From NCBI GenBank assembly GCA_027365345.1, contig DAHXNO010000116.1, positions 1-41,106 on the forward strand: a stretch of 41,106 bases of DNA, read 5' to 3'. The position numbers and the translations under genes are program-made. This DNA is from Granulicella sp. (GTDB lineage: Bacteria; Acidobacteriota; Terriglobia; Terriglobales; Acidobacteriaceae). How positions within the stretch are numbered: position 1 is the first letter of the stretch; every line of letters begins with the position of its first letter. The notes below the pieces were generated by a model. It was not told the origin of the DNA and made no database searches. It saw nothing but the letters and a program-made list of their open reading frames with translations. Of this stretch, positions 1 to 9,664 are shown one piece after another.

Positions 1-1679
<1,679 letters not shown>

Positions 1680-1717
1680 CTTCCTCTCAATCCTTTTGTT
1701 CTCCGCCAACGCTGACT

Positions 1718-1750
1718 GCTCCTGCATCGATTTCGAATCGATTCAGGAGC
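1718..1750 (-). promoter_or_regulatory. long stem-loop between acpP and fabF
   Basis: On the minus strand GCTCCTG-A-ATCGATT-CGA-AATCGAT-G-CAGGAGC folds into two 7-bp helices separated by a single A/G mismatch, with a 3-nt loop. No U-run follows, so it is not a standard terminator. It lies in the leader of fabF downstream of acpP. It could stabilise the acpP end of the transcript, attenuate fabF or bind a protein; these roles are inference. Confidence 0.6.
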
Positions 1751-1761
1751 AACGCCAGACG

Positions 1762-1773
1762 GATCGGCCGATC
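1762..1773. repeat. 12-bp perfect palindrome GATCGGCCGATC
   Basis: A perfect 12-bp palindrome in the acpP-fabF spacer, 11 bp from the larger stem-loop. It may be a protein site or chance in GC-rich DNA. Confidence 0.35.
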
Positions 1774-1837
1774 TGAGCGAAGCCGTAGTTTGCTTGCAGC
1801 CAGGCTCGGCATTCGATCTGGAGCCGCACCGGGCGGA

Positions 1838-2080
1838 TTACTTCGCCTTTTGGTGCTTCTCGATATACTCGGTCGCGTCCTTGACCGTCTTGATCTTCTC
1901 GGCATCTTCGTCGGGGATCTGGATATCGAAGGCCTCTTCGAACTGCATCACGAGTTCGACGACATCGAGCGAGTCAGCTCCAAGATCCTCCTGGAAGCTG
2001 GCGCCGGGAGTGACTTCAGCCTCATCTACCTGAAGCTGTTCGACAATGATTTGTTTCACCTTCTCATCAACTGCTGCCAT
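1838..2080 (-). CDS. acpP: acyl carrier protein
   Basis: An 80-residue acidic acyl carrier protein. It carries the growing acyl chain on a 4'-phosphopantetheine arm attached to Ser37 in the GADSLDVVE motif. The protein has the normal size and four-helix pattern, with the typical [15 protein letters not shown] segment. Upstream in-frame codons are open, but ATG at 2080 is preceded by AGGAG at about 8 nt and gives the family start MAAVDEKVK. It is the first gene of an acpP-fabF unit on the minus strand. Confidence 0.97.
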   Translation of the reverse strand: MAAVDEKVKQIIVEQLQVDEAEVTPGASFQEDLGADSLDVVELVMQFEEAFDIQIPDEDAEKIKTVKDATEYIEKHQKAK

Positions 2081-2413
2081 CGTGCGATCTCCTATGAAGT
2101 CCTGGGTTGGGGTGCGGACAGAGGCCTCTGTTTGGGAGGCGCCCAACTGACTGCCCCAGTGTGAAAGCATACCGACGCGCTTGGACGGTGTAAAGAAGCC
2201 GAGAAAGTCAGAACCTCGAAATCACTTGGCCACCAACCCCTCAGACGCTCCCGGCGGTGAAACTAAGGTATATTCTAGCCTGAAACTCCGCTGCCAAAAC
2301 ACGGGTTCAGACCGGAAAGAGTCGGCGAACTTCGACTTGGCCGGATGTGAATTTCAGGGCCGTGGTGTGTGGCTGCTGTCGCCAGCGTCCAGGCGGAGCG
2401 GTAAAGGTGTTTC
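2081..2413. other. 333-bp spacer between acpP and the small Cys-pair gene
   Basis: This divergent spacer should hold the acpP promoter (minus strand) and a promoter for the small protein or rmuC (plus strand). The only promoter-like sequence I see is a TA-rich patch at 2267-2277 that reads TAGAAT on the minus strand. Its best -35 partner (TTTTGG-like) is poor. I see no RNA gene or longer ORF with coding character. Confidence 0.4.
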
Positions 2414-2569
2414 ATGGCTGTCAAGGTATGTTTCTGGTGCGGATCTACAGGATTCCGCCGGACGAATCGACGCGGAGTTCTGCAGCGCTATGTGCTGAAA
2501 GCCCTGGGATGGTACCCATGGGAGTGCGTGATCTGTCGCCGTAAGACATTTATCCGCAAAAGCGGATAG
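2414..2569 (+). CDS. small Cys-pair (zinc-ribbon-like) protein, 51 aa
   Basis: A short reading frame from ATG at 2414 to TAG at 2567-2569 encodes 51 residues. It has two CxxC pairs: CFWCGSTGFRRTNRRG near the N-terminus and WECVICRRKTF near the C-terminus. About 30 residues separate the pairs, and the protein is very rich in Arg and Lys. This is the pattern of a small zinc ribbon that might bind nucleic acid. AAAGGTG lies about 4 nt before the ATG. It sits 35 bp upstream of rmuC on the same strand. I do not recognise a named family; zinc binding is inferred from the cysteine spacing. Confidence 0.65.
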   Translation: MAVKVCFWCGSTGFRRTNRRGVLQRYVLKALGWYPWECVICRRKTFIRKSG

Positions 2570-2604
2570 CGTCATCGGCCGGAATAGAATCTTCCTGAGG
2601 TTCT

Positions 2605-4011
2605 ATGCAATCCGCTATCTTGCTGGCGCTCTCCGCCGTGGTCGTCTTGCTGGTAGCGCTTCTGTTTCGTTTTGCGCGTAAGGAGCAACCAGCGCGTTCC
2701 GAAGTGGATGCGCTCCGGGCGCTTGTGGCGGACAAGGACCGGGAGCTGGCGGTGCTGAGCGAACGGTTGGCGAATCGCGAAGCGGAGTCAAGGGAGTTGA
2801 CGCTGCGCCGCCAGGAGTTGCAGGATGAGCAAACAAGTCTTCGCCAGGATCTGAGCCGTCTGCAACAGGAGAATGCAGGGCTACGCAGCAGGGCGCAGGC
2901 TGAAGAGGAGTCCAAGCATCTACTCAAGGCGCAGTTTGCCGAGGCCGCGGTGGACGCGCTGCAGGCGAATGGAAAGACCTTTTTGGCTTTGGCGGAGAGC
3001 AAGCTCAAGGAGCTTCAGAAGGAGTCATCCGGCGAACTGAAGACCAGGAAGGCAGAGATTGATGGTCTGATTCATCCCATGGCCGAGACGCTGAAGACGC
3101 TGGATGAGAGCGTCCGGAGTCTGCGGCAGTCTGAGGCCGGCCTGCTGGCCGAGACGCGGCAGTTGGCTTCAGCCCTGAAAGAGACCAAGAAGCGGGGCAA
3201 CTGGGGCGAGTTGCAATTGAAGCGCATCGCCGAACTCTCCGGTATGGAGGAGCGCTGTGACTTCACTCTGCAGACCCACGTCACAGCGGAAGATGCCGTG
3301 ACCGAAGAGAAGCGGCGGCTCTATCCCGACATGACGGTCCATCTACCCAATCACCGAGTGATTGTGGTGGACTCCAAGGTGTCCATGGTGGCGTACGCGG
3401 AAGGCTCCAGCTCCAGCGATCCGGCGGTGCAGCAACAGAAACTGACGGAGCACGCCAGAGCGGTGCGGCAGCGAGTGGACGAGTTGGCCGGCAAAGAGTA
3501 CCAGAGCCACCTGGAAGGGGCGGCGGATTTTGTCATCTGTTTTCTGCCTTTGGAGGCGTACTTCAGCGCTGCCATCGCAGCCGATCCGGATCTGCTGGAG
3601 TATGCGGCGCGCAAGTCGGTGATTCTGGCTTCGCCCACAACGCTTCTCACCATTCTGCGCGCCGTGGCCCTGGGCTGGAGAGAGGCCAAAGTGGCCCAGG
3701 AAGCAAAACAGATCTTCAACCTGGCAACCGATCTCTACGAGCGTTTCCGGCGGTCGACGGAGTATGTAGAGGGGGTTGGGGATGGCCTGAAGGCTTCAAT
3801 CAAGGAGTACAACCGCTTCATCGGATCGATTGAGTCCCGGGTCTTTCCTCAAGCCCGTAAATTGCAGCGGGTCAGCGGCGTAGAAAAAGAGCTTGCCGAC
3901 CTGGAGCCGGTCGAGATCACTCCCCGCGAACTGGTGGCCAGCGATTGGCTTACGGAACAAGCGATTCTGCCACCTTCTGTGCCAGCACAAGATCGTTCCG
4001 AGGCGGAGTAG
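2605..4011 (+). CDS. rmuC: DNA recombination protein RmuC
   Basis: A 468-residue RmuC-family protein. It has an N-terminal membrane segment (about residues 3-22), a long heptad-rich coiled coil (about 25-130), then the conserved RmuC domain with GNWGELQLKRIAELSGM, HRVIVVDSKVSM and the FLPLEAYFSAA region. RmuC restricts DNA rearrangements such as inversions at inverted repeats; the domain has a predicted nuclease-like fold, and the mechanism in the cell is not firmly established. ATG at 2605 follows TGAGG, and a TAGAAT hexamer lies at 2585-2590, so any leader would be very short. The length is normal for the family. Confidence 0.93.
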   Translation: MQSAILLALSAVVVLLVALLFRFARKEQPARSEVDALRALVADKDRELAVLSERLANREAESRELTLRRQELQDEQTSLRQDLSRLQQENAGLRSRAQAEEESKHLLKAQFAEAAVDALQANGKTFLALAESKLKELQKESSGELKTRKAEIDGLIHPMAETLKTLDESVRSLRQSEAGLLAETRQLASALKETKKRGNWGELQLKRIAELSGMEERCDFTLQTHVTAEDAVTEEKRRLYPDMTVHLPNHRVIVVDSKVSMVAYAEGSSSSDPAVQQQKLTEHARAVRQRVDELAGKEYQSHLEGAADFVICFLPLEAYFSAAIAADPDLLEYAARKSVILASPTTLLTILRAVALGWREAKVAQEAKQIFNLATDLYERFRRSTEYVEGVGDGLKASIKEYNRFIGSIESRVFPQARKLQRVSGVEKELADLEPVEITPRELVASDWLTEQAILPPSVPAQDRSEAE

Positions 4012-4219
4012 CGGGGCAGGGGCAGGGCTCCACCTACTGCGCAATGGGTTGTGCGGGTCGTTGGGCCGTTCCAAATCTTGAAGAACCCGATTTGCTGCTT
4101 CGGCGCGATTTCACAAGACCCTCAGCTTCGATGTGGCCTCACCTTTCGGGATGAGGCGTCTCCAATTCTATCGTTTGGCGATTTTACGCCTTGATGATTG
4201 AATAAGGACTTGAGCACAC

Positions 4220-4912
4220 TTGCTCTCAAAGGTACAGCGCTTGCGTTTATTCTCCCTGTCACGAACCGTTCTTTTCACGATTCTTGTGTCTTCGTTCGCA
4301 GCTGTAAGGGCGAGCGCACAGACTTCGATACCACCCAATCAAGTTGATCCGTTTAAGGACACCTCCATGTTGATTCCGCCTCCCGGAGACAAGATTGCGC
4401 TGATTGAGTGGGAGGATCTGGAGTGCCCAGCGTGCGCGCATGCATTCCCTTTCGTGCACATGGCTGTGGCCCACTATCACATTCCGTACATTCGCTATGA
4501 TTTTCACATCCCGGGACACCCGTGGAGCTATCAGGCATCCATCTACGCGCGCTACCTGCAGGATGATGTTTCACCAGAACTGGCGACGGAGTATCGCCGG
4601 GAGGTCTTCGCCTCGCAGTTTGAGATTGCCGGCCCGGACGATCTTACCCGCTTCACCCAGGAGTTTTTTGCACGGCATGGCAAGCAATTGCCGTTTGTCC
4701 TAGATCCCCATGGACAATTGGCGCGGGAGGTGAATGCGGACGATGCGCTTGGCGAGAAACTGGGGTTAACGGAGACGCCGACGATCGTTGTGGCGACGAC
4801 GAAGGGCTGGATTCAGGTGAAGGACGTGTCAGATCTGTATCAGGCGATCGATCAGGCAGAGGCCATGGTGAAGTCCTCCTCGCCGAGTCATCCGGCGTCC
4901 AAATCCAAATAA
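4220..4912 (+). CDS. secreted DsbA-like thioredoxin-fold protein
   Basis: A 230-residue protein with an N-terminal signal peptide (hydrophobic VLFTILVSSFAAV, likely cleavage after ASA near residue 33). The DsbA/thioredoxin-like domain has the active-site motif CPAC (Cys69, Cys72) in EWEDLECPACAHAF and a cis-Pro loop in ETPTIVV. It probably exchanges disulfides in the periplasm; whether it acts as oxidase or reductase cannot be told from sequence. The start is uncertain: TTG at 4220 is the best candidate, with TAAGGA about 12 nt upstream. No ATG precedes the signal peptide, and the first in-frame ATG would delete it. No membrane partner such as DsbB is adjacent. Confidence 0.85.
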   Translation: MLSKVQRLRLFSLSRTVLFTILVSSFAAVRASAQTSIPPNQVDPFKDTSMLIPPPGDKIALIEWEDLECPACAHAFPFVHMAVAHYHIPYIRYDFHIPGHPWSYQASIYARYLQDDVSPELATEYRREVFASQFEIAGPDDLTRFTQEFFARHGKQLPFVLDPHGQLAREVNADDALGEKLGLTETPTIVVATTKGWIQVKDVSDLYQAIDQAEAMVKSSSPSHPASKSK

Positions 4913-5063
4913 GCTTCAAGCGCTCTGCGCAAGATAGACGGGCCGCTCCCGCCTCTGGGACCGGCCTCTCTTCTTTTGGTGCGACCTTGCGCGCGCCGAG
5001 CGATCCCAAGCCGTAGTCGATCGCACAAAGCCTCCTTTTGGGTAGCGCTTTGGAGGAGATTTT

Positions 5064-5711
5064 TCAGGCGCTGGGCCAAGCCTGCAGGGCAAGATCAGCG
5101 GCTCTGTTGAGAGCCTCGCGGCTGTGACCGCTGCAGGCCTGCACCGCCAGGCCGTTCATCATGCTCACCAGGAAGAGCGTGAGGGAGGGAACGTCGGTGG
5201 AGGGAGGCAGGTCGCCTTCACGACGGGCACGCTCGAAGCGCTCGCGCATTTGGGAGATGCCGCGTTCGCGGATGGCGGCCATCTCGCGGCAGATGGGCTC
5301 TCCTTCCGTGCTGGCGACCAGCGCTCCCTGCACCCAGAGGCAGCCCCCGGGGTTGGCCTTGTCCGTGGCTAAATCAACTGTGCCGCGGAGCAGCATCTCG
5401 GCGACCTGGCGGGCGCGGGGCAGGCCGAGTGCGCGCCGCACGTATCGGCCGGGGCCGACGCCGTAGCGGGCAACCGCCTCACGGAAGAGGCCCGCTTTGT
5501 CGCCAAAGGCAGCGTAAAGGCTAGGGCGATTGATGCCCATCGCGGCCGTCAGGGCCTGCAACGATGCTCCTTCATAGCCTCGTTTCCAAAAGACTCGCAT
5601 GGCGGCGTCGAGAGCTTTCTCGCGATCGAAGGAGCGGGGACGGCCCAAGTGGGGTTTGCCGGCCAGTGGCGGTGGGGAGTGAAACGGCGCTGGGAAAGCC
5701 GAAAGACTCAT
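5064..5711 (-). CDS. TetR-family transcriptional regulator
   Basis: A 215-residue TetR-type repressor. The N-terminal helix-turn-helix domain is clear ([16 protein letters not shown], then the recognition region [20 protein letters not shown]). The larger C-terminal ligand-binding domain contains [14 protein letters not shown]. This is the AcuR-like TetR type common in soil bacteria; the ligand is unknown. The frame is open to an ATG at 5843, but the extra residues are not TetR-like. ATG at 5711 has TAACAT 8 nt upstream, with a TGCACA -35-like sequence 18 bp before that, favouring this start. The next gene upstream on this strand is iscX. No obvious target gene is adjacent. Confidence 0.88.
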   Translation of the reverse strand: MSLSAFPAPFHSPPPLAGKPHLGRPRSFDREKALDAAMRVFWKRGYEGASLQALTAAMGINRPSLYAAFGDKAGLFREAVARYGVGPGRYVRRALGLPRARQVAEMLLRGTVDLATDKANPGGCLWVQGALVASTEGEPICREMAAIRERGISQMRERFERARREGDLPPSTDVPSLTLFLVSMMNGLAVQACSGHSREALNRAADLALQAWPSA

Positions 5712-5719
5712 ACCGAAAG

Positions 5720-5725
5720 ATGTTA
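5720..5725 (-). promoter_or_regulatory. TAACAT -10-like hexamer 8 nt before TetR start
   Basis: TAACAT on the minus strand, with TGCACA 18 bp further upstream as a possible -35, ends 8 nt before ATG 5711. A transcript starting at the usual distance would have a leader of 1-2 nt. Confidence 0.45.
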
Positions 5726-5912
5726 TCTCCGCCAGGGTGGTTTGTGCAGCAGAATTCGTCATCCACCGAAAAGGCCCCCTGCTGGCGGGAACTCCCTGGA
5801 CTCCGGATGCAGGGGGGTGACCGTAGAACTGTTGTCTGACCATCAGCCCCTCTCGGGTAGCGTTTGAGCAGACCGCTGGCCAGATCAGATTGCGCGGCCC
5901 TGCCGCTGGCCG

Positions 5913-6134
5913 CTATGCGTTTCTGGCGTCCTCATACTCTTCATGCCACGCCGTCTGGATGGACTCCAGAATGCTTTCATTGGACTTGGATGGATCTCCA
6001 ATGAAGCCCGGAAGCTGCATCACCCACTTATGCAGATCCGTGAATCGAACAGAGTAAGGATCCGTATCAGGGAACATCTCCTGCAGTTGAATCCCAATCT
6101 CAAGAGCGTCAGACCAGTCAAGTTCGCGCGGCAT
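5913..6134 (-). CDS. iscX: IscX-type Fe-S assembly protein
   Basis: A 73-residue acidic protein matching the IscX/YfhJ family over its length. It has LDWSDALEIG at the N-terminus, the DTDPYSVRFTDLHKWV core, and the SNESILESIQTAWHEEY C-terminus. In other bacteria IscX binds the cysteine desulfurase IscS and iron and modulates Fe-S cluster assembly. ATG at 6134 has an excellent AGGAGG 9 nt upstream. Unusually there is no iscS, iscU or ferredoxin gene nearby: the neighbours are a TetR gene and a divergent radical SAM gene, itself a presumed Fe-S protein. Confidence 0.92.
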   Translation of the reverse strand: MPRELDWSDALEIGIQLQEMFPDTDPYSVRFTDLHKWVMQLPGFIGDPSKSNESILESIQTAWHEEYEDARNA

Positions 6135-6226
6135 GAGCTAAGCCTCCTGGCCTCAAGTTTACTTCCGATTGTGCAAAGAGATAGATACGGAGGCGCGAGA
6201 GGGGATGGCGCGATAAAATAACCTAT

Positions 6227-6260
6227 CCGGTCCGGTAAATAGAAGGTAGCCGGTCCGGTA
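6227..6260. repeat. pair of 11-bp direct repeats CCGGTCCGGTA upstream of the radical SAM gene
   Basis: CCGGTCCGGTA occurs exactly at 6227-6237 and 6250-6260, 23 bp apart start to start, or about two helical turns. The second copy ends 21 bp before the ATG at 6282. A TAAAAT hexamer (6214-6219) lies just upstream. The layout suggests a regulator binding as a tandem on one face of the DNA in the iscX/radical SAM divergent spacer. The binding protein is unknown. Confidence 0.5.
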
Positions 6261-6281
6261 CGGCGAGACAAGCAAGCATTT

Positions 6282-7388
6282 ATGACGTCAACCTCCCCAA
6301 CTCCGAATCAAACTCCGCAGGCCGCATCGGCCAGGAGGCAGCCAGCCGGGATCAAATCCCGGCGCCGCGGCACTGTCCGCGGACGGCTGATTGCAGCTTC
6401 CCGCAGGCTGCGCGAGGTTGCATCGATCGCCTCGGCGCTGGCCAGCACCGGGCACCCCTACATGGCCCACATTGTGCCCATGCGGCGCTGCAACCTGGCC
6501 TGTACCTACTGTAATGAGTTCGATGACGTTTCCAGTCCGGTGGACATAGAAGAGATGCGGCGCAGGGTCGGCCACCTGGGACGCCTGGGAACGTCCGTGA
6601 TCACCATCTCCGGCGGAGAGCCTCTGCTGCATCCGGAATTGGAAGAGGTGATCCGCAGCATACGCGGCGCGGGTGCGATTGCGGGTATGATTACCAACGG
6701 CTATCTGCTGATGCCGGAGCGGATCGAGCGGTTGAATCGAGCCGGATTGGATCACATGCAGATCTCAATCGATAACGTCATGCCCGATGACGTATCCAAG
6801 AAGTCGCTGAAGGTGCTGGACGCCAAGCTGGCGATGCTGGCCGAATATGCGGAGTTTCACGTAAACATCAATTCGGTGGTGGGTGGTGGAATTGCGAACC
6901 CTGAGGATGCGTTGACCATCTCCCGGCGGGCGTTGGGATTGGGGTTCAGTTCGACCATTGGGATTATCCACGACGGCAGCGGTCAGTTGAAGGCGCTGGG
7001 GAGCCGCGAACGCAAGGTGTGGAATGAGGTTCGGCGGCTGACCTGGCGCAGCTACTCGCGGTTCAATGGCTTCCAGGAGGCGATCGCCAATGGATTGCCC
7101 AATGATTGGCGGTGCAGGGCGGGGTCGCGGTACCTGTACGTCGATGAGAATGGGATCGTCTCATACTGCTCGCAGCAGCGCGGGTATCCTGGGGTTCCGA
7201 TCGCCGAGTATAGCAGCGACATGGTGAAGCGCGAGTTCTTGACAGAGAAGTCTTGCGCGCCGAACTGTACGATCAGTTGCGTGCATCAGGTGAGTTACAT
7301 CGACCACTGGCGGGCGCCCCAGAAGACGACCGTCACGCCCGGCGGCGAGGGTCACGGAGCCTCCTCTGGTCTGGTGCAGATCCAGTGA
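6282..7388 (+). CDS. radical SAM protein with SPASM-like C-terminal cysteines
   Basis: A 368-residue radical SAM enzyme. The cluster motif CxxxCxxC is at Cys70, Cys74 and Cys77 (RRCNLACTYC), with an ITISGGEP SAM-binding motif at 108-114 and a QISIDNV strand near 160. The C-terminal region has further conserved-looking cysteines (278, 296, 325, 329, 333; note CAPNCTISC), which suggests an auxiliary [4Fe-4S] cluster of the SPASM/twitch type. The first 55 residues are basic and low in complexity. The reaction and substrate are unknown. Closely similar proteins occur in other Acidobacteriota as I recall the family, but I cannot name a product. It is convergent with the membrane protein at 7428. 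Confidence 0.88.
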   Translation: MTSTSPTPNQTPQAASARRQPAGIKSRRRGTVRGRLIAASRRLREVASIASALASTGHPYMAHIVPMRRCNLACTYCNEFDDVSSPVDIEEMRRRVGHLGRLGTSVITISGGEPLLHPELEEVIRSIRGAGAIAGMITNGYLLMPERIERLNRAGLDHMQISIDNVMPDDVSKKSLKVLDAKLAMLAEYAEFHVNINSVVGGGIANPEDALTISRRALGLGFSSTIGIIHDGSGQLKALGSRERKVWNEVRRLTWRSYSRFNGFQEAIANGLPNDWRCRAGSRYLYVDENGIVSYCSQQRGYPGVPIAEYSSDMVKREFLTEKSCAPNCTISCVHQVSYIDHWRAPQKTTVTPGGEGHGASSGLVQIQ

Positions 7389-7427
7389 AGCAGATTCCGC
7401 AGGCGGGTCCGCTAAAGAGATTCTGGT

Positions 7428-9389
7428 TCAACGAGCCGGTGTAGCCAGGTCAAGAACCATGAGGTTGCCTTGATCGAAGGTGTGGCGGCGGCTGTGGATG
7501 AGTTGTTCGAACTGTCGATAGCTGGCTAGCCGGATCTGCGCCTCACTCCGGATCCACTGGGTTGTGCTCGGATCGGCCAGTTCTTCCTGTTCCCGCAGGG
7601 ACACATTGGGTAGCGTGGAACTGTCAAACGTGAGAGCAAGATAGCGCAAGTGGTGGGAGAGCAGGTAGGACGCCAGAACGTCTCCATCGGAGCGGCTGGG
7701 CCAGCCCGGGGGAAGGCTGGCTGCGCCGGGGATATCGGCGATGGCGATGGGATGCGACCGGAAGTCGAGAAGGAACGGGAAGTCAACGGTGGCGATGGTT
7801 CCATAACTCTTCCCGGCGGGGGCGTTCTGGGGGGGAGTGGGAATGGCGCGCTCCATAGCTCCATAGGCGAGCACCGTGCTCTCCGGTTCGATGTGATAGT
7901 CCGTCAGGCTGGTCCTCAGGCACTTGAGGGTCATGGCGTACTCGTGGGTCCAGGAGTTGAATCCGACATACATTGCCAGACAGACGCAGATGGTGGCGCT
8001 TCCCCACTTGATGGACAGGGACTTGATCGATGGCGCGAGATTCGCCTTAACGGCAGCCGCCAGATAGAGCAGGAGAATCGCGGCGAGGATGGCCGGATAG
8101 TTGTAGCGGCGCACGGAGTCGCCCCCCGTGGCCAACCCGACCAGAACCGATGCGCTGAGCGCCGCGGCCGTCAATGCGGCGAGCACCCGCGTCCGCTCGT
8201 CCCGTTCGCACCAGAACCACTCCAGCAGAAGCACAGCAGCCAGAGGCAGGTTGAAGATCATCACCTTGGCAATAATCTTTACCGTATGACCACCGGAAGG
8301 TGGCGGAAAGAGACCGTAGGCGCTGTACTGATAGCCCTTGCCCAGGATGGGGTAGAACCAGGTGCCCGACGCGCTGTGGCTGGCGATCATCCAGGGGATC
8401 AAGACCGCAAGGCATCCCAGGCCTTCCAGAAGCAGGGTTCTCAAGCCGGCGCGAAGACCACGGTAATGGGCGTGAAGAAGCCCAATGCAGAGAAGAAACA
8501 AGACTCCATGAGGCAGATAGGTGGACTTCAATGTCGAGATAGCCGATGCGGTAATTCCCAGCAGCACCGCCTGGAGCCGAGGATGAGCATCGAAGGCATC
8601 CAGGTCCGCGGCGAGATAGACCAGTCCGACGAAGAGCGCGAAGGGCAGGTCGACGAAGGTAAGGTTGAACTGAAGCTGTGGAGTGATGAGGAGGAAGAGA
8701 ACCAGCAGCGCGCGTTGTAAAGGGTACAGGCCAAAGACGGCGCCCAGTTCTCCGGCAACGCATACCAGAAGCAGGAGCCCAAACGCACGGTCAGCCATCT
8801 GAACATCCTCCAGCGGGAGTTCGGTAAGGACCAGGGACTGGAGAAAGTAGTTACCGCCCAAGGACGACATGACGCGCCGCTCGCTGAAGGGGTCGGGAGC
8901 GTATTGATGCAGGGCATCCATCTTGACCGGGGCGGCAAGGTAGAAGTTGTAGTCGTCGTCATGCTGGTAGTAGGGTGTGTGGACCGTGGCGGCGAAACGG
9001 ACCACAAAGACAAGCGCGGCGAGTCCTAGAACGGCTCGCGCTGCGATCAGGGACCGGGTTGAGCCGACGGCAGAGAGATGGGGCATCGCTTTGGCAGCAG
9101 AGACCGACCCGGTTGGGTATCGGAGGATCCTGGGGCGGACGAGGGCAAAGCTCGCCAGACCCACCGCAAGCAGCCAAAGCCGTCCCGGATAGCTGATCGC
9201 TTGCAGGAGGTTCATGCAGCCGCCGAGAAAGATCGCGACGCCAAAGCCGGTCACAGCCGCCAGGGGTAGCGATGGCCTGCGCAGACCGGAGCACCAGAGC
9301 AGGCAAGAGCCCAGCCCGGAGATTGAGAGGAAGACGACGCTGACCCAGCAGAGGGCCAGGAGAAGATGCAGCAGGGAATCAGACGTCAT
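7428..9389 (-). CDS. large multipass membrane protein, GT-C-like
   Basis: A 653-residue integral membrane protein with roughly a dozen hydrophobic segments and a C-terminal soluble part of about 130 residues. After about four N-terminal helices there is an acidic lumenal loop, YYQHDDDYNFYLAAP, where GT-C glycosyltransferases carry catalytic acidic residues, followed by a NYFLQSL segment. I infer a lipid-linked-sugar glycosyltransferase or related envelope protein. The overall pattern resembles uncharacterised bacterial GT-C-like families and I do not assign a named one. ATG at 9389 has only a weak upstream GGA. It is divergent from the polymerase-like gene at 9665. Confidence 0.7.
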   Translation of the reverse strand: MTSDSLLHLLLALCWVSVVFLSISGLGSCLLWCSGLRRPSLPLAAVTGFGVAIFLGGCMNLLQAISYPGRLWLLAVGLASFALVRPRILRYPTGSVSAAKAMPHLSAVGSTRSLIAARAVLGLAALVFVVRFAATVHTPYYQHDDDYNFYLAAPVKMDALHQYAPDPFSERRVMSSLGGNYFLQSLVLTELPLEDVQMADRAFGLLLLVCVAGELGAVFGLYPLQRALLVLFLLITPQLQFNLTFVDLPFALFVGLVYLAADLDAFDAHPRLQAVLLGITASAISTLKSTYLPHGVLFLLCIGLLHAHYRGLRAGLRTLLLEGLGCLAVLIPWMIASHSASGTWFYPILGKGYQYSAYGLFPPPSGGHTVKIIAKVMIFNLPLAAVLLLEWFWCERDERTRVLAALTAAALSASVLVGLATGGDSVRRYNYPAILAAILLLYLAAAVKANLAPSIKSLSIKWGSATICVCLAMYVGFNSWTHEYAMTLKCLRTSLTDYHIEPESTVLAYGAMERAIPTPPQNAPAGKSYGTIATVDFPFLLDFRSHPIAIADIPGAASLPPGWPSRSDGDVLASYLLSHHLRYLALTFDSSTLPNVSLREQEELADPSTTQWIRSEAQIRLASYRQFEQLIHSRRHTFDQGNLMVLDLATPAR

Positions 9390-9406
9390 GGTCCGGTCTC
9401 AGCCTT

Positions 9407-9417
9407 GATACAGTATC
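9407..9417. repeat. 11-bp palindrome GATACAGTATC in a divergent spacer
   Basis: A perfect inverted repeat GATAC-A-GTATC lies 18 bp upstream of the start at 9389, in the spacer between two divergent envelope genes. It may be an operator; there is no direct evidence. Confidence 0.3.
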
Positions 9418-9664
9418 GCGGATCCCAGCCTGTTGGGACGCAGCGAAGCGGTAGTTCTGTGGGGAGCTTCTCTGGTGAGGTCTCTTGGGGCCGGAGAGAG
9501 ACATGCTTTCTAGTCGATCCTCCACCATAGTACATAGGGACACAAGCCACGGCAGAATAGCCTGCGCTGGAGCCGCGGCGGGAATTGGAAAGGCTCGGAG
9601 CATTCCTGCCGGTTGTATCCCTGCATGGCCCAGACGGCGCCGCCGAGCGGCGTTGGCATGGGGC

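Noticed and set aside
4136-4157. GCCTCA/TGAGGC hairpin after rmuC as a terminator
   Set aside because: Short stem with a 10-nt loop and no T-run after it.
9390-9397. GGTCCGGT near 9390 as a third copy of the CCGGTCCGGTA element
   Set aside because: Only an 8-bp match, next to a start codon in a different gene; likely chance.
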